In this document: one piece after another, positions 9,771 through 19,626 of the stretch | Numbering within the stretch: position 1 is the stretch's first letter | Layout: each line of letters starts with the position of its first letter | Assembly: GCA_022564295.1 (NCBI GenBank) | Contig: JADFLR010000013.1 | Span: 31,714 to 95,713, forward strand | Source: Bacteroidota bacterium | Lineage (GTDB): Bacteria > Bacteroidota > Ignavibacteria > Ignavibacteriales > Ignavibacteriaceae | DNA length: 64,000 nt | Direction of reading: 5' to 3' | Program-made: the position numbers and the translations under genes | The notes under the pieces: generated by a model | The model's database searches: none | Seen by the model: only the letters and a program-made list of their open reading frames with translations | Told to the model about the DNA's origin: nothing

Positions 9771-10601
9771 TTAATTCGAAGGAATTAATAAGTATTCAGA
9801 GAGGACAAGCTCTTTCACTGATTCTTCTGAGATAGAAAAAACCTTATAACCGAGTTCGTCAATCACCGATAAAAGCTCTTCCACTGTCTGACCCAACATC
9901 TTCAACTGTCGTGGGTGTGCACTCAATATTATTTTTGGTTTAGATTGTGCGGCTGTATTTCTCAAACCTTTAAGTACGTTTATTTCAGCACCTTCAACAT
10001 CAATTTTAATAATATCAGGATTCAAATTATTATTATTACAGAAATCATCAATTGAAATTTGATCTTTATATTCTTTCTTATATGTCCCATTGTTTTTATA
10101 AGAAACTAGAGAGTTCATTCCTGATGCATTATATGATTCATAAAACGGAATCGATATATCAGATTTTTCACCAACTAAATTAGGGACTACTTTCACATTT
10201 TTAAGTTTGTTCAGTTCAATATTCTTTTTCAGGTAGCGAAGGTTAGCAATTGAAGGTTCGAAAGCATAGATTATTCCATCTTGATGTATTACACGGGATA
10301 TCGGCAGTGAACAAAGACCTATATGTGCACCTATATCAAAAACTGTTTTACTCCCTTTACTGAGTTCCAAAAGTTTACTAAACCCCTCATTGTGATTGGT
10401 CCCCCAATCTTTATAACTGGCGAAGATAAAATTGTAATCGAATTTGTACTTTTTTTTATCATTACCTATTTGCTTATTAATTCCTTTATTGAAAGTGAGA
10501 CCCTTTAAAAAGAAAATGATTACTTTCTTCAAACGGAAAAATATACTGTAGTGTTCAGAAAAAAATCCGGTGAGGCGGAATTTTTTAATAATGCTTCTCA
10601 T
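9771..10601 (-). CDS. FkbM-family methyltransferase
   Basis: A 276-residue protein with the FkbM SAM-binding motif VFDIGAHIGLCSLP near residue 85, the acidic-loop YAFEPSIANLRYLKKNI, and the family-typical DIIKIDVEGAEINVLKGL. FkbM enzymes usually O-methylate sugars or polyketides. It has a distant paralogue immediately upstream (10631-11599), so two different positions or sugars may be methylated. The first ~50 residues carry basic and hydrophobic stretches and could contact the membrane. Confidence 0.85.
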   Translation of the reverse strand: MRSIIKKFRLTGFFSEHYSIFFRLKKVIIFFLKGLTFNKGINKQIGNDKKKYKFDYNFIFASYKDWGTNHNEGFSKLLELSKGSKTVFDIGAHIGLCSLPISRVIHQDGIIYAFEPSIANLRYLKKNIELNKLKNVKVVPNLVGEKSDISIPFYESYNASGMNSLVSYKNNGTYKKEYKDQISIDDFCNNNNLNPDIIKIDVEGAEINVLKGLRNTAAQSKPKIILSAHPRQLKMLGQTVEELLSVIDELGYKVFSISEESVKELVLSEYLLIPSN

Positions 10602-10630
10602 CTGGTAATAATCATATTAAAATATCGGAG

Positions 10631-11599
10631 CTACTGCTTCACTTTTTGGAACAGAACGTCTCTAACTCCGCCTAACTCGCTGATTAATGTAATGGCATCC
10701 TGATCAGAAATATTAAGATAAACTGACTGAGTTATACCATCTCCGGTTCTAATTGTTTTAACCGACTTATATCCAAGCTCCCGTATCCTGCTTTTCTTAT
10801 CGTCATTTGAAGTCATATACTTTATTTTGTAACCATTGCTGAATAGCATTTCAATCTGTTTCCGGATACTATGTTTATCGTTATCATATTTTGGGAAGTG
10901 GCACTCGAATACAATTTTGCCATTGAATAATGATGTGGAAATAGCTTCCTCTAATCCTTCCAATATTTCAACTTCATAACCTTCTACATCCATTCTAATC
11001 AGATCGACATTTTTTTTATCTTTTAGAAATGTCGAAAGATCTGTGACTTCAACTTCTAAATAATCATCTGAAACACCCTTAGTTGTATAACTCCCGTTAA
11101 AACCATCCCGAATAAAAGTATGAAGGTTGGAGTGAGTAGAGAGGAAAAAACGTTCCTGACCAACCGAACTAGATATCCCAATATTATATGTCTTAAATTG
11201 AGCATCTAAATTATTTAATTTAATATTGTTTAATAATTGCTGAAAGTTATCAGGCGATGGTTCAATGGCATAAATAAAACCCGTGGTACCTACTAACTTT
11301 GCTTCCATAATCGGGTAATATCCTATATTGGCTCCAATATCCAATATTGTCATTCCCGGTTCAATTTCCTTTAGCAATACATACCTGAGTTGTTGTTCTC
11401 TAGTGCCATTAATTACCAACTGACGTGCTATGCCCTTATCACTAAGATCCAAAGATAGTTTATAATCGTGTATTCTTCTGGTAAGATATGCTCTATTGAG
11501 AAATTTATAACACCAGTAATAGTAAATTGCAAATCTTAAATATTGTAGGAATCCCACAAAACCATATCTCTCATATTTTAAAATGATGTTCTTTATCAT
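10631..11599 (-). CDS. FkbM-family methyltransferase
   Basis: A 322-residue protein with motif I ILDIGANIGYYPIM near residue 84, YAIEPSPDNFQQLLNNI after it, and the conserved DLIRMDVEGYEVEILEGL. It is longer and only distantly similar to the FkbM protein next door, so the two are not a recent duplication. It most likely methylates a glycan hydroxyl group. A gap of 42 bases separates it from the exostosin-like glycosyltransferase gene upstream. Confidence 0.85.
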   Translation of the reverse strand: MIKNIILKYERYGFVGFLQYLRFAIYYYWCYKFLNRAYLTRRIHDYKLSLDLSDKGIARQLVINGTREQQLRYVLLKEIEPGMTILDIGANIGYYPIMEAKLVGTTGFIYAIEPSPDNFQQLLNNIKLNNLDAQFKTYNIGISSSVGQERFFLSTHSNLHTFIRDGFNGSYTTKGVSDDYLEVEVTDLSTFLKDKKNVDLIRMDVEGYEVEILEGLEEAISTSLFNGKIVFECHFPKYDNDKHSIRKQIEMLFSNGYKIKYMTSNDDKKSRIRELGYKSVKTIRTGDGITQSVYLNISDQDAITLISELGGVRDVLFQKVKQ

Positions 11600-11641
11600 T
11601 TTTTAAATGTTGTAATATTTCTTGAAATGATTACAAAGTAT

Positions 11642-12742
11642 TTATTCTGTAAAGGATGTTAACATATTAAATCTTTCACAAAATTCAGCTTTCCCACTAT
11701 CGGAGAATAGAAAATATTTGTATCTTTTTTGAGCGCTAACAGCTATTGAAATCAGATCACTATACTTATCGGGCAGTGAATCGATCAATGATTTAAAATC
11801 AGAAAAATCCCATTTAAAAGGTAGATAGGTTTGATTATTAACATAATAATCAGGCCATGTTTCCATATGGCTGCAATTTGGCTTAATCAATGTGGCTCCT
11901 GCATTGAATGCTTCATAATCGCGATAACATGCCTCACCCCAGCCGAATGGAGAAATTACAACTCTTGAATTGTTAAGTTCACGATAGTATTTATATTTGT
12001 TTACCCTGTTAGTACTGACTTTGTCTCTTAATAATTCTGCAATTTTCTTTCTTGGAAATGATATAGTATTCCTTCTATAATTAGTTCCAATTCTACAATT
12101 GTAAAATACAGATCGTCCTTTTTGTGGGTCTTTCATGCTATTAAAAATCTGATGCGGAAATATATTAATATGTTTATTAACCTTTCTAATTATATTCCCA
12201 ATGTAGCTGAAATTATTGAATGAGTTATTCCAGCTGAGTACAACTTTTCTAAGTTCTGATTCTTCGGGAATATGATTCAAGTGTGGCTCACCCGGATTAT
12301 CATCTGAAACTTGAAAATGCTTATGATAATAGTCAGTAAAATATCTTGAGCCGTAAAATTTGCGGCGGTAAAGCAATCTATCCTTTAATAGAAATCCTTT
12401 AAAATATCTATCTACATGAGGAAGAATCTCAAAAAATGTTGTGCCTGTTCCATCCCGAAGATCAGCCCATATTACATTATCAACACCTTTTTCCATTCTA
12501 TCGAGGAAACTGAACATTTCGTCTTTTTTGTTTTCAACCCACCACCCATTTTCTGAAGCAACATTTGAAGAAATAATTAATACATCACAATCTGACAAAT
12601 TGTCATTTAAATTTTTCACAAATGAAACATTTATTCCGTATTCCTGTAGAAGTTTTCTGTTAGTAAATAAAGGGTATACAAAGGAATCACCGTTGAAAGT
12701 AATTTTTTTTTCGCGAAGAATTAATATACTTCTGTTTGACAT
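11642..12742 (-). CDS. Exostosin-like/GT1-like glycosyltransferase, full-length copy
   Basis: A 366-residue protein. The C-terminal third includes ISPFGWGEACYRDYEAFNAG followed by ATLIKP and MET, resembling the donor-binding half of exostosin-like and GT1-like bacterial glycosyltransferases. The N-terminal half matches no family I can name. A diverged homologue at 14548-15486 ends exactly at the shared string KWDFS, after which this copy has about 50 more residues. The last ~70 bases of the shared part are nearly identical between the copies although the rest is not. Probable role: sugar transfer in the glycan locus. Confidence 0.65.
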   Translation of the reverse strand: MSNRSILILREKKITFNGDSFVYPLFTNRKLLQEYGINVSFVKNLNDNLSDCDVLIISSNVASENGWWVENKKDEMFSFLDRMEKGVDNVIWADLRDGTGTTFFEILPHVDRYFKGFLLKDRLLYRRKFYGSRYFTDYYHKHFQVSDDNPGEPHLNHIPEESELRKVVLSWNNSFNNFSYIGNIIRKVNKHINIFPHQIFNSMKDPQKGRSVFYNCRIGTNYRRNTISFPRKKIAELLRDKVSTNRVNKYKYYRELNNSRVVISPFGWGEACYRDYEAFNAGATLIKPNCSHMETWPDYYVNNQTYLPFKWDFSDFKSLIDSLPDKYSDLISIAVSAQKRYKYFLFSDSGKAEFCERFNMLTSFTE

Positions 12743-12797
12743 TAGAAGGGCTTGATGTTAGAATAATTCATACAATTCATATTAGTTATTGAATATT

Positions 12798-14435
12798 TTA
12801 TTTTTTTAAATAATTGATTTTATTCCAAAGTATTTTATTCGAATTCTTACGTATAGTTAAGCGAATACCATTAATCACTATTTCACGATAGTGATTATCT
12901 ATGTACAATTTATTTTCTTTTGTTGGTCGCCACAATCCTAGTATTATGTCTGGGTTTAATTGGACTATTGAGTAATTAAAATTATATTTTGAATGACCTG
13001 GGTAAAAACCAATAAATTTTTCAAATCCAGAATAAACGAATGATTTTTCACGAGCTATCTTTTTATCGTTTCTCCCTAATAAATCAATATAGTATCTATT
13101 TGAAAAATATGGAGTAACACCAGCAAACACAACGGCTATTTTAGCTTCCTTATTAGTAATTTTATCTATTGTCAGGGCATTATTTATATGTATCTTAAAC
13201 CTACCAACACCTGTTGGTTTCTTAAATAAAAGTAATTCTGAAAGTGAGTTTGGACCAAAATCATCTCTATAAAAACTATTGAAATTAGTGAAACTAAATA
13301 ATAACAACACAATAAATAATACAAAAAGAATATTAGTTCTTAATTTCCTAATTCTATAATAATTATTAACTAGAAAATTAGAAAAATTTCGGATCAGTAG
13401 AAATGAGGAGTAAGAAAATAAAATAAAAAACACTGGCATTACAATACTGAGATATCTATTACTACCATTCTTTGATTCCCATGCATCACCACCAACATAT
13501 ATGCTGTAAAAAATCTGTACTGAAAAGATACATAATAAAAAAACAACGTATTTATCACGGCGAAAAAAAATTATGCTTAGTGGTATCAGAAATATAATCC
13601 AATTCATAGTCCATATAAATTTCACAAATACATATACACCTCTACTTATTCTAAGGAAAAACGGATACCCTGTCATTTTTAAATAATAAGTATTTGGCAA
13701 AATTTCATCGTAATACAAAATTCTAAATATTGTTTGGAGGAGAATAAAACATAAAAATATTGATAGCCCAAACACGAAGTTTTTCTTCCTGTTTTTCTCA
13801 TCTGTGATAATAAGAAAAATCAGAACAGCCATATATATAATTGCAAAATCGGGTCTAATTAATATTCCTATACCTAATAATATAAATATCCCGAATGAAA
13901 AGATATTAAACTTAATACAATTAAATAATAGCCATGTTGATATACTTAATAATAGTATTAATATGCTTATTTCCATCCCCTGAAGACTCCAAATAGAAAG
14001 TGGTAGATAAAACGCAGTTAAGAAAACAGCTGATAAGGAAATTAATTTTGAATTATTTGATATGAAACCAGCAATTTTTTTTATAAAAAAAAGATTGATT
14101 AATAAAAATAATGCACCACTAATCTGAATGAGTAAACTCATTTTAGAAGCAGGTATTGGCATTAAATGAAATAGAGACATATATAAAACCCATAATGGAT
14201 TAGTATAACCCTCTATTTTCTCACTGCCAGGATTCCACACTAATCCATCCCCGTTAGCAAAGTTTCTAGCATATCGCATTGAAATCATAGCATCGTCAAA
14301 AAGACAATAGTATCTTTCGCCATTTATAACTGTACTCGTTTGATATATGTAGAGCCCCGCATAAAGGCAGTAAAAGAATATTATACTTATAAAGATTATA
14401 TTAAATATATTTCTTTTGTTTACTTGAACATTCAT
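12798..14435 (-). CDS. GT-C fold membrane glycosyltransferase
   Basis: A 545-residue integral membrane protein with roughly 10-12 membrane segments followed by a soluble C-terminal region of about 150 residues. Near residue 43, in the first extracytoplasmic loop, it carries DDAMISMRYARNFANG then EGYTNPLW. This Asp-Asp signature is typical of GT-C enzymes related to arabinofuranosyl- and mannosyltransferases that use polyprenyl-phosphate sugars on the periplasmic side. It lies between the truncated and the full copies of the exostosin-like gene, so it may be an insert. By eye it is more AT-rich than its flanks. Confidence 0.75.
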   Translation of the reverse strand: MNVQVNKRNIFNIIFISIIFFYCLYAGLYIYQTSTVINGERYYCLFDDAMISMRYARNFANGDGLVWNPGSEKIEGYTNPLWVLYMSLFHLMPIPASKMSLLIQISGALFLLINLFFIKKIAGFISNNSKLISLSAVFLTAFYLPLSIWSLQGMEISILILLLSISTWLLFNCIKFNIFSFGIFILLGIGILIRPDFAIIYMAVLIFLIITDEKNRKKNFVFGLSIFLCFILLQTIFRILYYDEILPNTYYLKMTGYPFFLRISRGVYVFVKFIWTMNWIIFLIPLSIIFFRRDKYVVFLLCIFSVQIFYSIYVGGDAWESKNGSNRYLSIVMPVFFILFSYSSFLLIRNFSNFLVNNYYRIRKLRTNILFVLFIVLLLFSFTNFNSFYRDDFGPNSLSELLLFKKPTGVGRFKIHINNALTIDKITNKEAKIAVVFAGVTPYFSNRYYIDLLGRNDKKIAREKSFVYSGFEKFIGFYPGHSKYNFNYSIVQLNPDIILGLWRPTKENKLYIDNHYREIVINGIRLTIRKNSNKILWNKINYLKK

Positions 14436-14547
14436 TGGATTAAAAAAGTGAGATATTAACTTTTATATTTTATTCACTACTTTGAGTATTGTGGTAGTAA
14501 TTGAATAGATGAATTAAATTGAGCTGGATAAATTATATGTAGGAAAT

Positions 14548-15486
14548 CTAAGAAAAATCCCATTTAAATGGTAGATAGGTTTTATTATTAACATAATAAT
14601 CTGGCCATGTCTCCATATGAGTTAAATCTGGTTTCATAAGTGCGGCACCACATATAATTATCTCATAATCCCTTAATGTAATTTCACCTAATCCAAAAGG
14701 ACTAAGGCCAATTTTTGAACTTTGTAATTCTTTGAAATATTTTTTTAGTGAAACTTTTCCAAAACTATCGTTATATATTTTTAATAATTTGATTGTAGCT
14801 CTTCTATGAGATACTATAGATGGACGTGAATGTGAAAGACCAACTCTAAGATTTATATCAGTAACTCGGGGTTTATCAGGTGCAGTAAATTTGAATTTGA
14901 ATCGACTCCTTACATATCTGGATGTAAGCGGAAATGCTAAATGTTTCAAGTAGACTAATTTGCTATATCGGTATTTTGTATAATTTTCAAAACAAGAATT
15001 CCATGATAAATTAACTTTTGACAAATCATTTTTTTTAGGAATAAAATAGTCTGTTTCTCTTTCGCCAGACTGGTACAGATTATCAAAATAATCAGTGAAT
15101 ATACGCCCGGTATGAAATCTTTTTAAATATAAGCTCTTGTTTTTAAAAATTTGATTTTTCAGATACATTTCCACATATGGTAAAACTTCAAATTGTGTAC
15201 TCCATGTACTATCTGTATTATCAAACCAGAATATTCTTAATCTTTGTTCCTGAGCATTTCTAAGGAAAGAAAATATTTCATCTTTACTGTTTTTCCAAAA
15301 AGGCTTAAAGATATACGAATTAATGAACAAAATGTCAGCATCAAATATTTTTTTTCCTTGCAAATGAGTATAGAATCTTAGAGTAATTCCTGCATCGGCC
15401 AAATATGATCGTGCTATCAGAAGCGGACAATTGAATGACCTAGAATTTGGGCTTTTACTATTTGTTATAATACTAATTGTTGACAT
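14548..15486 (-). pseudogene. 3'-truncated exostosin-like glycosyltransferase, homologue of 11642-12742
   Basis: The 312-residue frame matches the family of the 366-residue protein at 11642-12742. Shared features include KDE(I/M)FSFL, the SPFGxGE...RDYE core and the closing HMETWPDYYVNN followed by TYLPFKWDFS. It stops right there with TAG, losing about 50 C-terminal residues. Overall similarity is modest, but the final ~70 bases (14553-14620 against 11808-11875) are almost identical, so the 3' end looks like the site of a recombination event. It could still fold if the C-terminus is dispensable; loss of function is an inference. Confidence 0.65.
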
Positions 15487-15789
15487 CTAAGAATATAAGG
15501 GATAGTAGTGATCTCTCTTAATTTAATATTGATTTATTAAGTAACTCGCCTGTCTTAATTCAATTAAAAAGGCAGTGTATAATTTTATGCTCTTCAGTAT
15601 TTCATTTTTCCATATATTTTTAACAACCGGAAGTTAAATCAATAACAATCTTTTATTAATATTTAAAACTTTAATATATGACTGCAAGAGGGCGAAAACC
15701 AAAGAAAGTGAGTAGAAAAAAGATATATCTTCAATATAGAACGGCCCTATATTCTTTGTTCAACATACTTAATTGAATTAATTATATAT
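15487..15789. other. Intergenic gap with no recognised gene
   Basis: About 300 AT-rich bases between asnB and the truncated exostosin-like gene. I see no tRNA, no clear terminator and no conserved frame. A 32-codon plus-strand ATG frame (15678-15776) is present, but it has no ribosome binding site and is not called. The gap could carry a secondary promoter for the downstream half of the locus, but no convincing hexamers stand out. Confidence 0.5.
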
Positions 15790-17598
15790 TTAAAAGTCTA
15801 AAAATTTACTCACTAATCCGTATCTAAGAATTATATCAGTAACATTACTACTCTTTATTTTCCTTTTAGAAAACTCAGGTATTTGAAATCGACTTACAAT
15901 ATTTGCAATTTCAATCGGTGAAAAACAATTTTGAATAAATGATTTTCTCGGATTTGTAAATCCTCGTTTAGAGGTATAAACTATGGATTTCGGTAAGTAT
16001 TTTTCTAATAATGACTTTAAAACCCATTTTTGTCCGTTTTTACAAAAAGCAACTGAAGAATATTGTTTTGTTAGTTCAAATAACTTTTTATTCAAAAATG
16101 GTGCTCTAACTTCAATACTGGCCCGCATTGATCCTCTTTCCATGTACGGTATATAACTGTTTGGTAATGTATGGCAAATATCAAACATTCTGCCTGTTTC
16201 TAACAGATCAGAATCGTGATACTTTGAGAAAGACTGAATAAAATCTTTAAGTGCAGGTAATTCCTTCAAGTAATTAAAACCAATTGAGTTTTTAACATAT
16301 AAATATGCCAAGCTTGGATCTAACATTTTATAAAATAATGTTTTGGTAAATTTATTATTTGGGATGAATCGGTGCACTTTATGAAACCAGTGTGAAGAAC
16401 CTTTGAAATAATCATGTGTCGATTTTATTTGAGAAATTTTGGAGAGGGTTTTATATTTATTATATCCATAAAATAATTCATCTCCACCTGTCCCGGTTAA
16501 TGCAACTTTAATATATTCAGAAGCAGCTCTCGAAATAATATTTGCTGAAATTACTGTGAGATTATCATTTAACTCACCATAACTCGAAAATAGGAAATCT
16601 AAATCATCGATACTCAGCGAATTTTCCTGTTGCTCAAGGATTATATGATTTAAGCTGAGGAATTCCGCAGCTCTCTTTGCATCATTACTTTCATCTATTA
16701 CCTCATCATTCGAAAATTTAACTGTTAAAGATAAAATATCTTTATTCAACTCTTTTTTCACTACAGAAGCAATCAGTAAGGAATCTACACCGGATGAGAG
16801 AAAGATTCCAAGAGGGACATCGGATATGATACGACTTTCAACTGAGCTGATAAGTACATTATGAATTGTTTTTAAGTCATCAACATTAATTATATCTTTT
16901 GTATCATTTTTATTAATGTAGGTATCATATTCCCAATATTTTTCTTTATTTAAATGTTTTGTGGAAATATTATATTCTGCATATGTAGCTGGTCCCAGCT
17001 TCTTTACATTTTTGAAACCAGTTCTGTCCTCTGGCAAGAAACCCAGTCCCACAAAAAGTTCAATATCGGATTGAGTCAATTCTTTCTCAATATTTAAGTT
17101 ATCAGTAAAAGCAATAATCTCAGAAGAAAAATAAATTCCTTCTTTTGTTTCATAAATGTATAATGGTTTTTCACCAAATGGGTCAGTTCCAAAAATAATC
17201 TTCCCTTCATGATAATATGCAAAGGCAAACATTCCATCAAACTTCTCTAACGCAGATTTACCCCATATTCTTAATGATTTAATTACTACTTCGGTGTCCC
17301 CTGAAGTGAAAAAACGTTCACCCATACCTTTTAATTCTTGTTTTAATGATAAGAAATTATATATCTCACCATTATATACAAGTACATCTCCATTCAATAT
17401 CATCGGTTGGGAGTTTTTTTTACTAAGATCAATAATTCTCAACCTTGTATGGCCTAGAAATATCCCGTTATCATAGTCAACCCAATATCCGGAATCATCC
17501 GGGCCTCTATGCTTCAGACTTTTCAGGGCATCAATTCCCACTTTAATGTCTAAATCATTTAATTTTCTATCTAATGAAAAACCAAAAATTCCACACAT
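15790..17598 (-). CDS. asnB: Asparagine synthetase B-type amidotransferase (glutamine-hydrolysing)
   Basis: A 602-residue protein starting MCGIFGF, so the N-terminal nucleophile Cys of the class II glutaminase domain is present. KHRGPDDSGYW and VYNGEIYNF complete the glutaminase domain (residues 1-~190). The synthetase domain has the PP-loop FLSSGVDSLL near residue 269 and TGTGGDELFYGYNKY near 365. It makes Asn from Asp, or in glycan loci may amidate a uronic acid carboxyl group. Its position inside the polysaccharide locus, next to a degenerate paralogue and downstream of a UDP-GlcA epimerase, favours sugar amidation, but this is inference. Confidence 0.85.
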   Translation of the reverse strand: MCGIFGFSLDRKLNDLDIKVGIDALKSLKHRGPDDSGYWVDYDNGIFLGHTRLRIIDLSKKNSQPMILNGDVLVYNGEIYNFLSLKQELKGMGERFFTSGDTEVVIKSLRIWGKSALEKFDGMFAFAYYHEGKIIFGTDPFGEKPLYIYETKEGIYFSSEIIAFTDNLNIEKELTQSDIELFVGLGFLPEDRTGFKNVKKLGPATYAEYNISTKHLNKEKYWEYDTYINKNDTKDIINVDDLKTIHNVLISSVESRIISDVPLGIFLSSGVDSLLIASVVKKELNKDILSLTVKFSNDEVIDESNDAKRAAEFLSLNHIILEQQENSLSIDDLDFLFSSYGELNDNLTVISANIISRAASEYIKVALTGTGGDELFYGYNKYKTLSKISQIKSTHDYFKGSSHWFHKVHRFIPNNKFTKTLFYKMLDPSLAYLYVKNSIGFNYLKELPALKDFIQSFSKYHDSDLLETGRMFDICHTLPNSYIPYMERGSMRASIEVRAPFLNKKLFELTKQYSSVAFCKNGQKWVLKSLLEKYLPKSIVYTSKRGFTNPRKSFIQNCFSPIEIANIVSRFQIPEFSKRKIKSSNVTDIILRYGLVSKFLDF

Positions 17599-17600
17599 AA

Positions 17601-19406
17601 TTAAAAATCCTGTGATAAAAACTCATTAACTGTAATAATAGTTGTCATAAAAGCTCCTCCTAAAGTATTCTGCTCAGAATTTAATTTTTTATTTTCTGGA
17701 TTTAACCAATTGTCGACATCAGTTTTTATTTTAACCATATTAAATATGTCCAATTCCTCAAGCATATGTGAACTTGCTGCTTTAATAGCAGCAACTTGAA
17801 GATTTTTTTCATACTGAAAGGCATCATCCCTTAGCGGCCAGGTTCTTTCATTTTCATTTACCAGAATTTCATTTTTCATAGCTTTTCTGCTCTTTCTCCA
17901 TAAGTAATCCCATACCCAAATAAATGTTTTTTCAATTGGAGAGCTTACAGCTCTATAGCGGGTGTTTGCTGATATAACATTTCCGAGATCCTTATTTAAT
18001 ATTTTAAGTGTCTCTCTTGCAAGTTTACCACCGATTTTTAGTTGTGGAGGTATCTGATGAAATAAATCAAATAACCTATTTTCAAAAGTCAATGTCCTTT
18101 GTTCTATATAGGTCATCAAACTGGTAATATTTGAATTAGAATAGTGCCTCGACAATGCGTGAGTAATTAAATATTCATAAATATCATATTTGGATTGAAA
18201 TTCAATTCCAGATTCAGTAATAACATCTGTAGCTGAGCTATATAACATTTCATAATAATCATCCTTATTTTTTAATAGTAAATAATCCAACAAGTTAACG
18301 TGCTTTAGCCGGAAAGGTATATTGTTTATAAAAAATTTTACAGGATCAGTCATAATCGGTTTATATTTTGGGATGTGAGTTCGTTTTCCGAATAGATGGT
18401 AATAAGTAACCGGTACGTACATGCCTTGAAACATATAGTCAAATCCGTGTCCATGAAATGCAACGTCAGCGTATGGAGTAACTTCATCTTTATAATCAAG
18501 AAAAATAGCATGGTCATAAGCATACATCCCCCCCCCTAATTTAACTGATTTATCAAGAATTAAGGAATATTTATTATCGGGAAGGTGAAGATAATGATGG
18601 TTAGCCCGTTTAATTTTAGCAATCTTTTTTGCAACCTGGAATTCAATATTTCGTGTAACTGCTATTGTAAAACAAACTGGTGGTTGTTCAAAGGCAGACA
18701 ACATTGTTCTTGAATCGATCCCCCCGCTTAAAAATAAGCCAGCCCTTGGATTATCACTGGTCTTTAGGATAATAGAATTTTTAATTGCTCCAGCTAATAA
18801 ATAAGCAAACTCTTTAACTGAATTATTAGATTTTTGAAAACTTGGTTTCCAGTAATTAATAATAGAGGATGAATTACCAACGATTGAAAAGACGGATGCC
18901 GGTGTTAGAAACTTCGATATTTTGTCAAGTGTTTTATTCCCCAGAAGTTTGTGAAACCACATAAATTCGAATACATTGTAAGGTTCTATTACCGTGGCTA
19001 GGTTTTCTTTCACCCATAAATCATTATAACTAACTGAAAATATATGTTTCTCAGCAGTTGAAAAATAATAGATTGGGATTGATGCGAATCTATCATTAAT
19101 AATCTGAACTTTTCTATTCTGATTATCAATTATGAAAATTGTAAACTCACCATTGATCTTTTGTAATATGTTAAGGTCATTATTTCTTTCAAACTCCAAT
19201 AATTTTTCAACTGTTAGATGCTTATCGATCTTATTCCCAATTATTGGATTACCCAGAATGCAGAATATCCTTTGATCTTTTTGTAAGAAAAATGGTTCAG
19301 GATGATAGTTCTCATATTCTAATTTTATCGTAAATTCTTCTTTATTAATTATTGTTAGATAGAAGTGAAATAATCCGTCATCATTCATTGTTTTGATTAT
19401 TTTCAT
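17601..19406 (-). CDS. Asparagine-synthetase-like protein lacking the glutaminase Cys
   Basis: A 601-residue homologue of AsnB. It begins MKIIKTMNDDG, so the catalytic Cys at position 2 is absent, although the glutaminase-like fold is recognisable (INGEFTIFIID, then IINDRFASIPIYY). The PP-loop is intact in LFLSGGIDSRTMLS near residue 222, so it should still adenylate a carboxylate. Such Cys-less homologues either use ammonia made by a partner or form other amide bonds. It is encoded 2 bases upstream of asnB, so the pair could share ammonia. The 5' part of a related gene is fused to a foreign gene just upstream (19627-21450). Confidence 0.75.
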   Translation of the reverse strand: MKIIKTMNDDGLFHFYLTIINKEEFTIKLEYENYHPEPFFLQKDQRIFCILGNPIIGNKIDKHLTVEKLLEFERNNDLNILQKINGEFTIFIIDNQNRKVQIINDRFASIPIYYFSTAEKHIFSVSYNDLWVKENLATVIEPYNVFEFMWFHKLLGNKTLDKISKFLTPASVFSIVGNSSSIINYWKPSFQKSNNSVKEFAYLLAGAIKNSIILKTSDNPRAGLFLSGGIDSRTMLSAFEQPPVCFTIAVTRNIEFQVAKKIAKIKRANHHYLHLPDNKYSLILDKSVKLGGGMYAYDHAIFLDYKDEVTPYADVAFHGHGFDYMFQGMYVPVTYYHLFGKRTHIPKYKPIMTDPVKFFINNIPFRLKHVNLLDYLLLKNKDDYYEMLYSSATDVITESGIEFQSKYDIYEYLITHALSRHYSNSNITSLMTYIEQRTLTFENRLFDLFHQIPPQLKIGGKLARETLKILNKDLGNVISANTRYRAVSSPIEKTFIWVWDYLWRKSRKAMKNEILVNENERTWPLRDDAFQYEKNLQVAAIKAASSHMLEELDIFNMVKIKTDVDNWLNPENKKLNSEQNTLGGAFMTTIITVNEFLSQDF

Positions 19407-19626
19407 ATCTACTTGCTGAATAAAATTTGTGATAAAGATTTCAAATTATTTTTATTTCCTTGTTATTGATTCAACTTCATTGTTTACCGAAAGATAGATT
19501 CAATAAAAAGGAAAACATTAAAGAATATTTTACTTTTTTTACTATTATATATAGATATTTATCAGACCATAGAACATTTTATATGTGGCAAGGATATTGT
19601 AGTTGGTAAAAATGTCCAAGTCCGAT

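Noticed and set aside
15678..15776. 32-codon plus-strand frame starting MTARGRKPKK, which recalls an AT-hook
   Set aside because: Very short, no ribosome binding site, and a basic string of this kind is easily found by chance.
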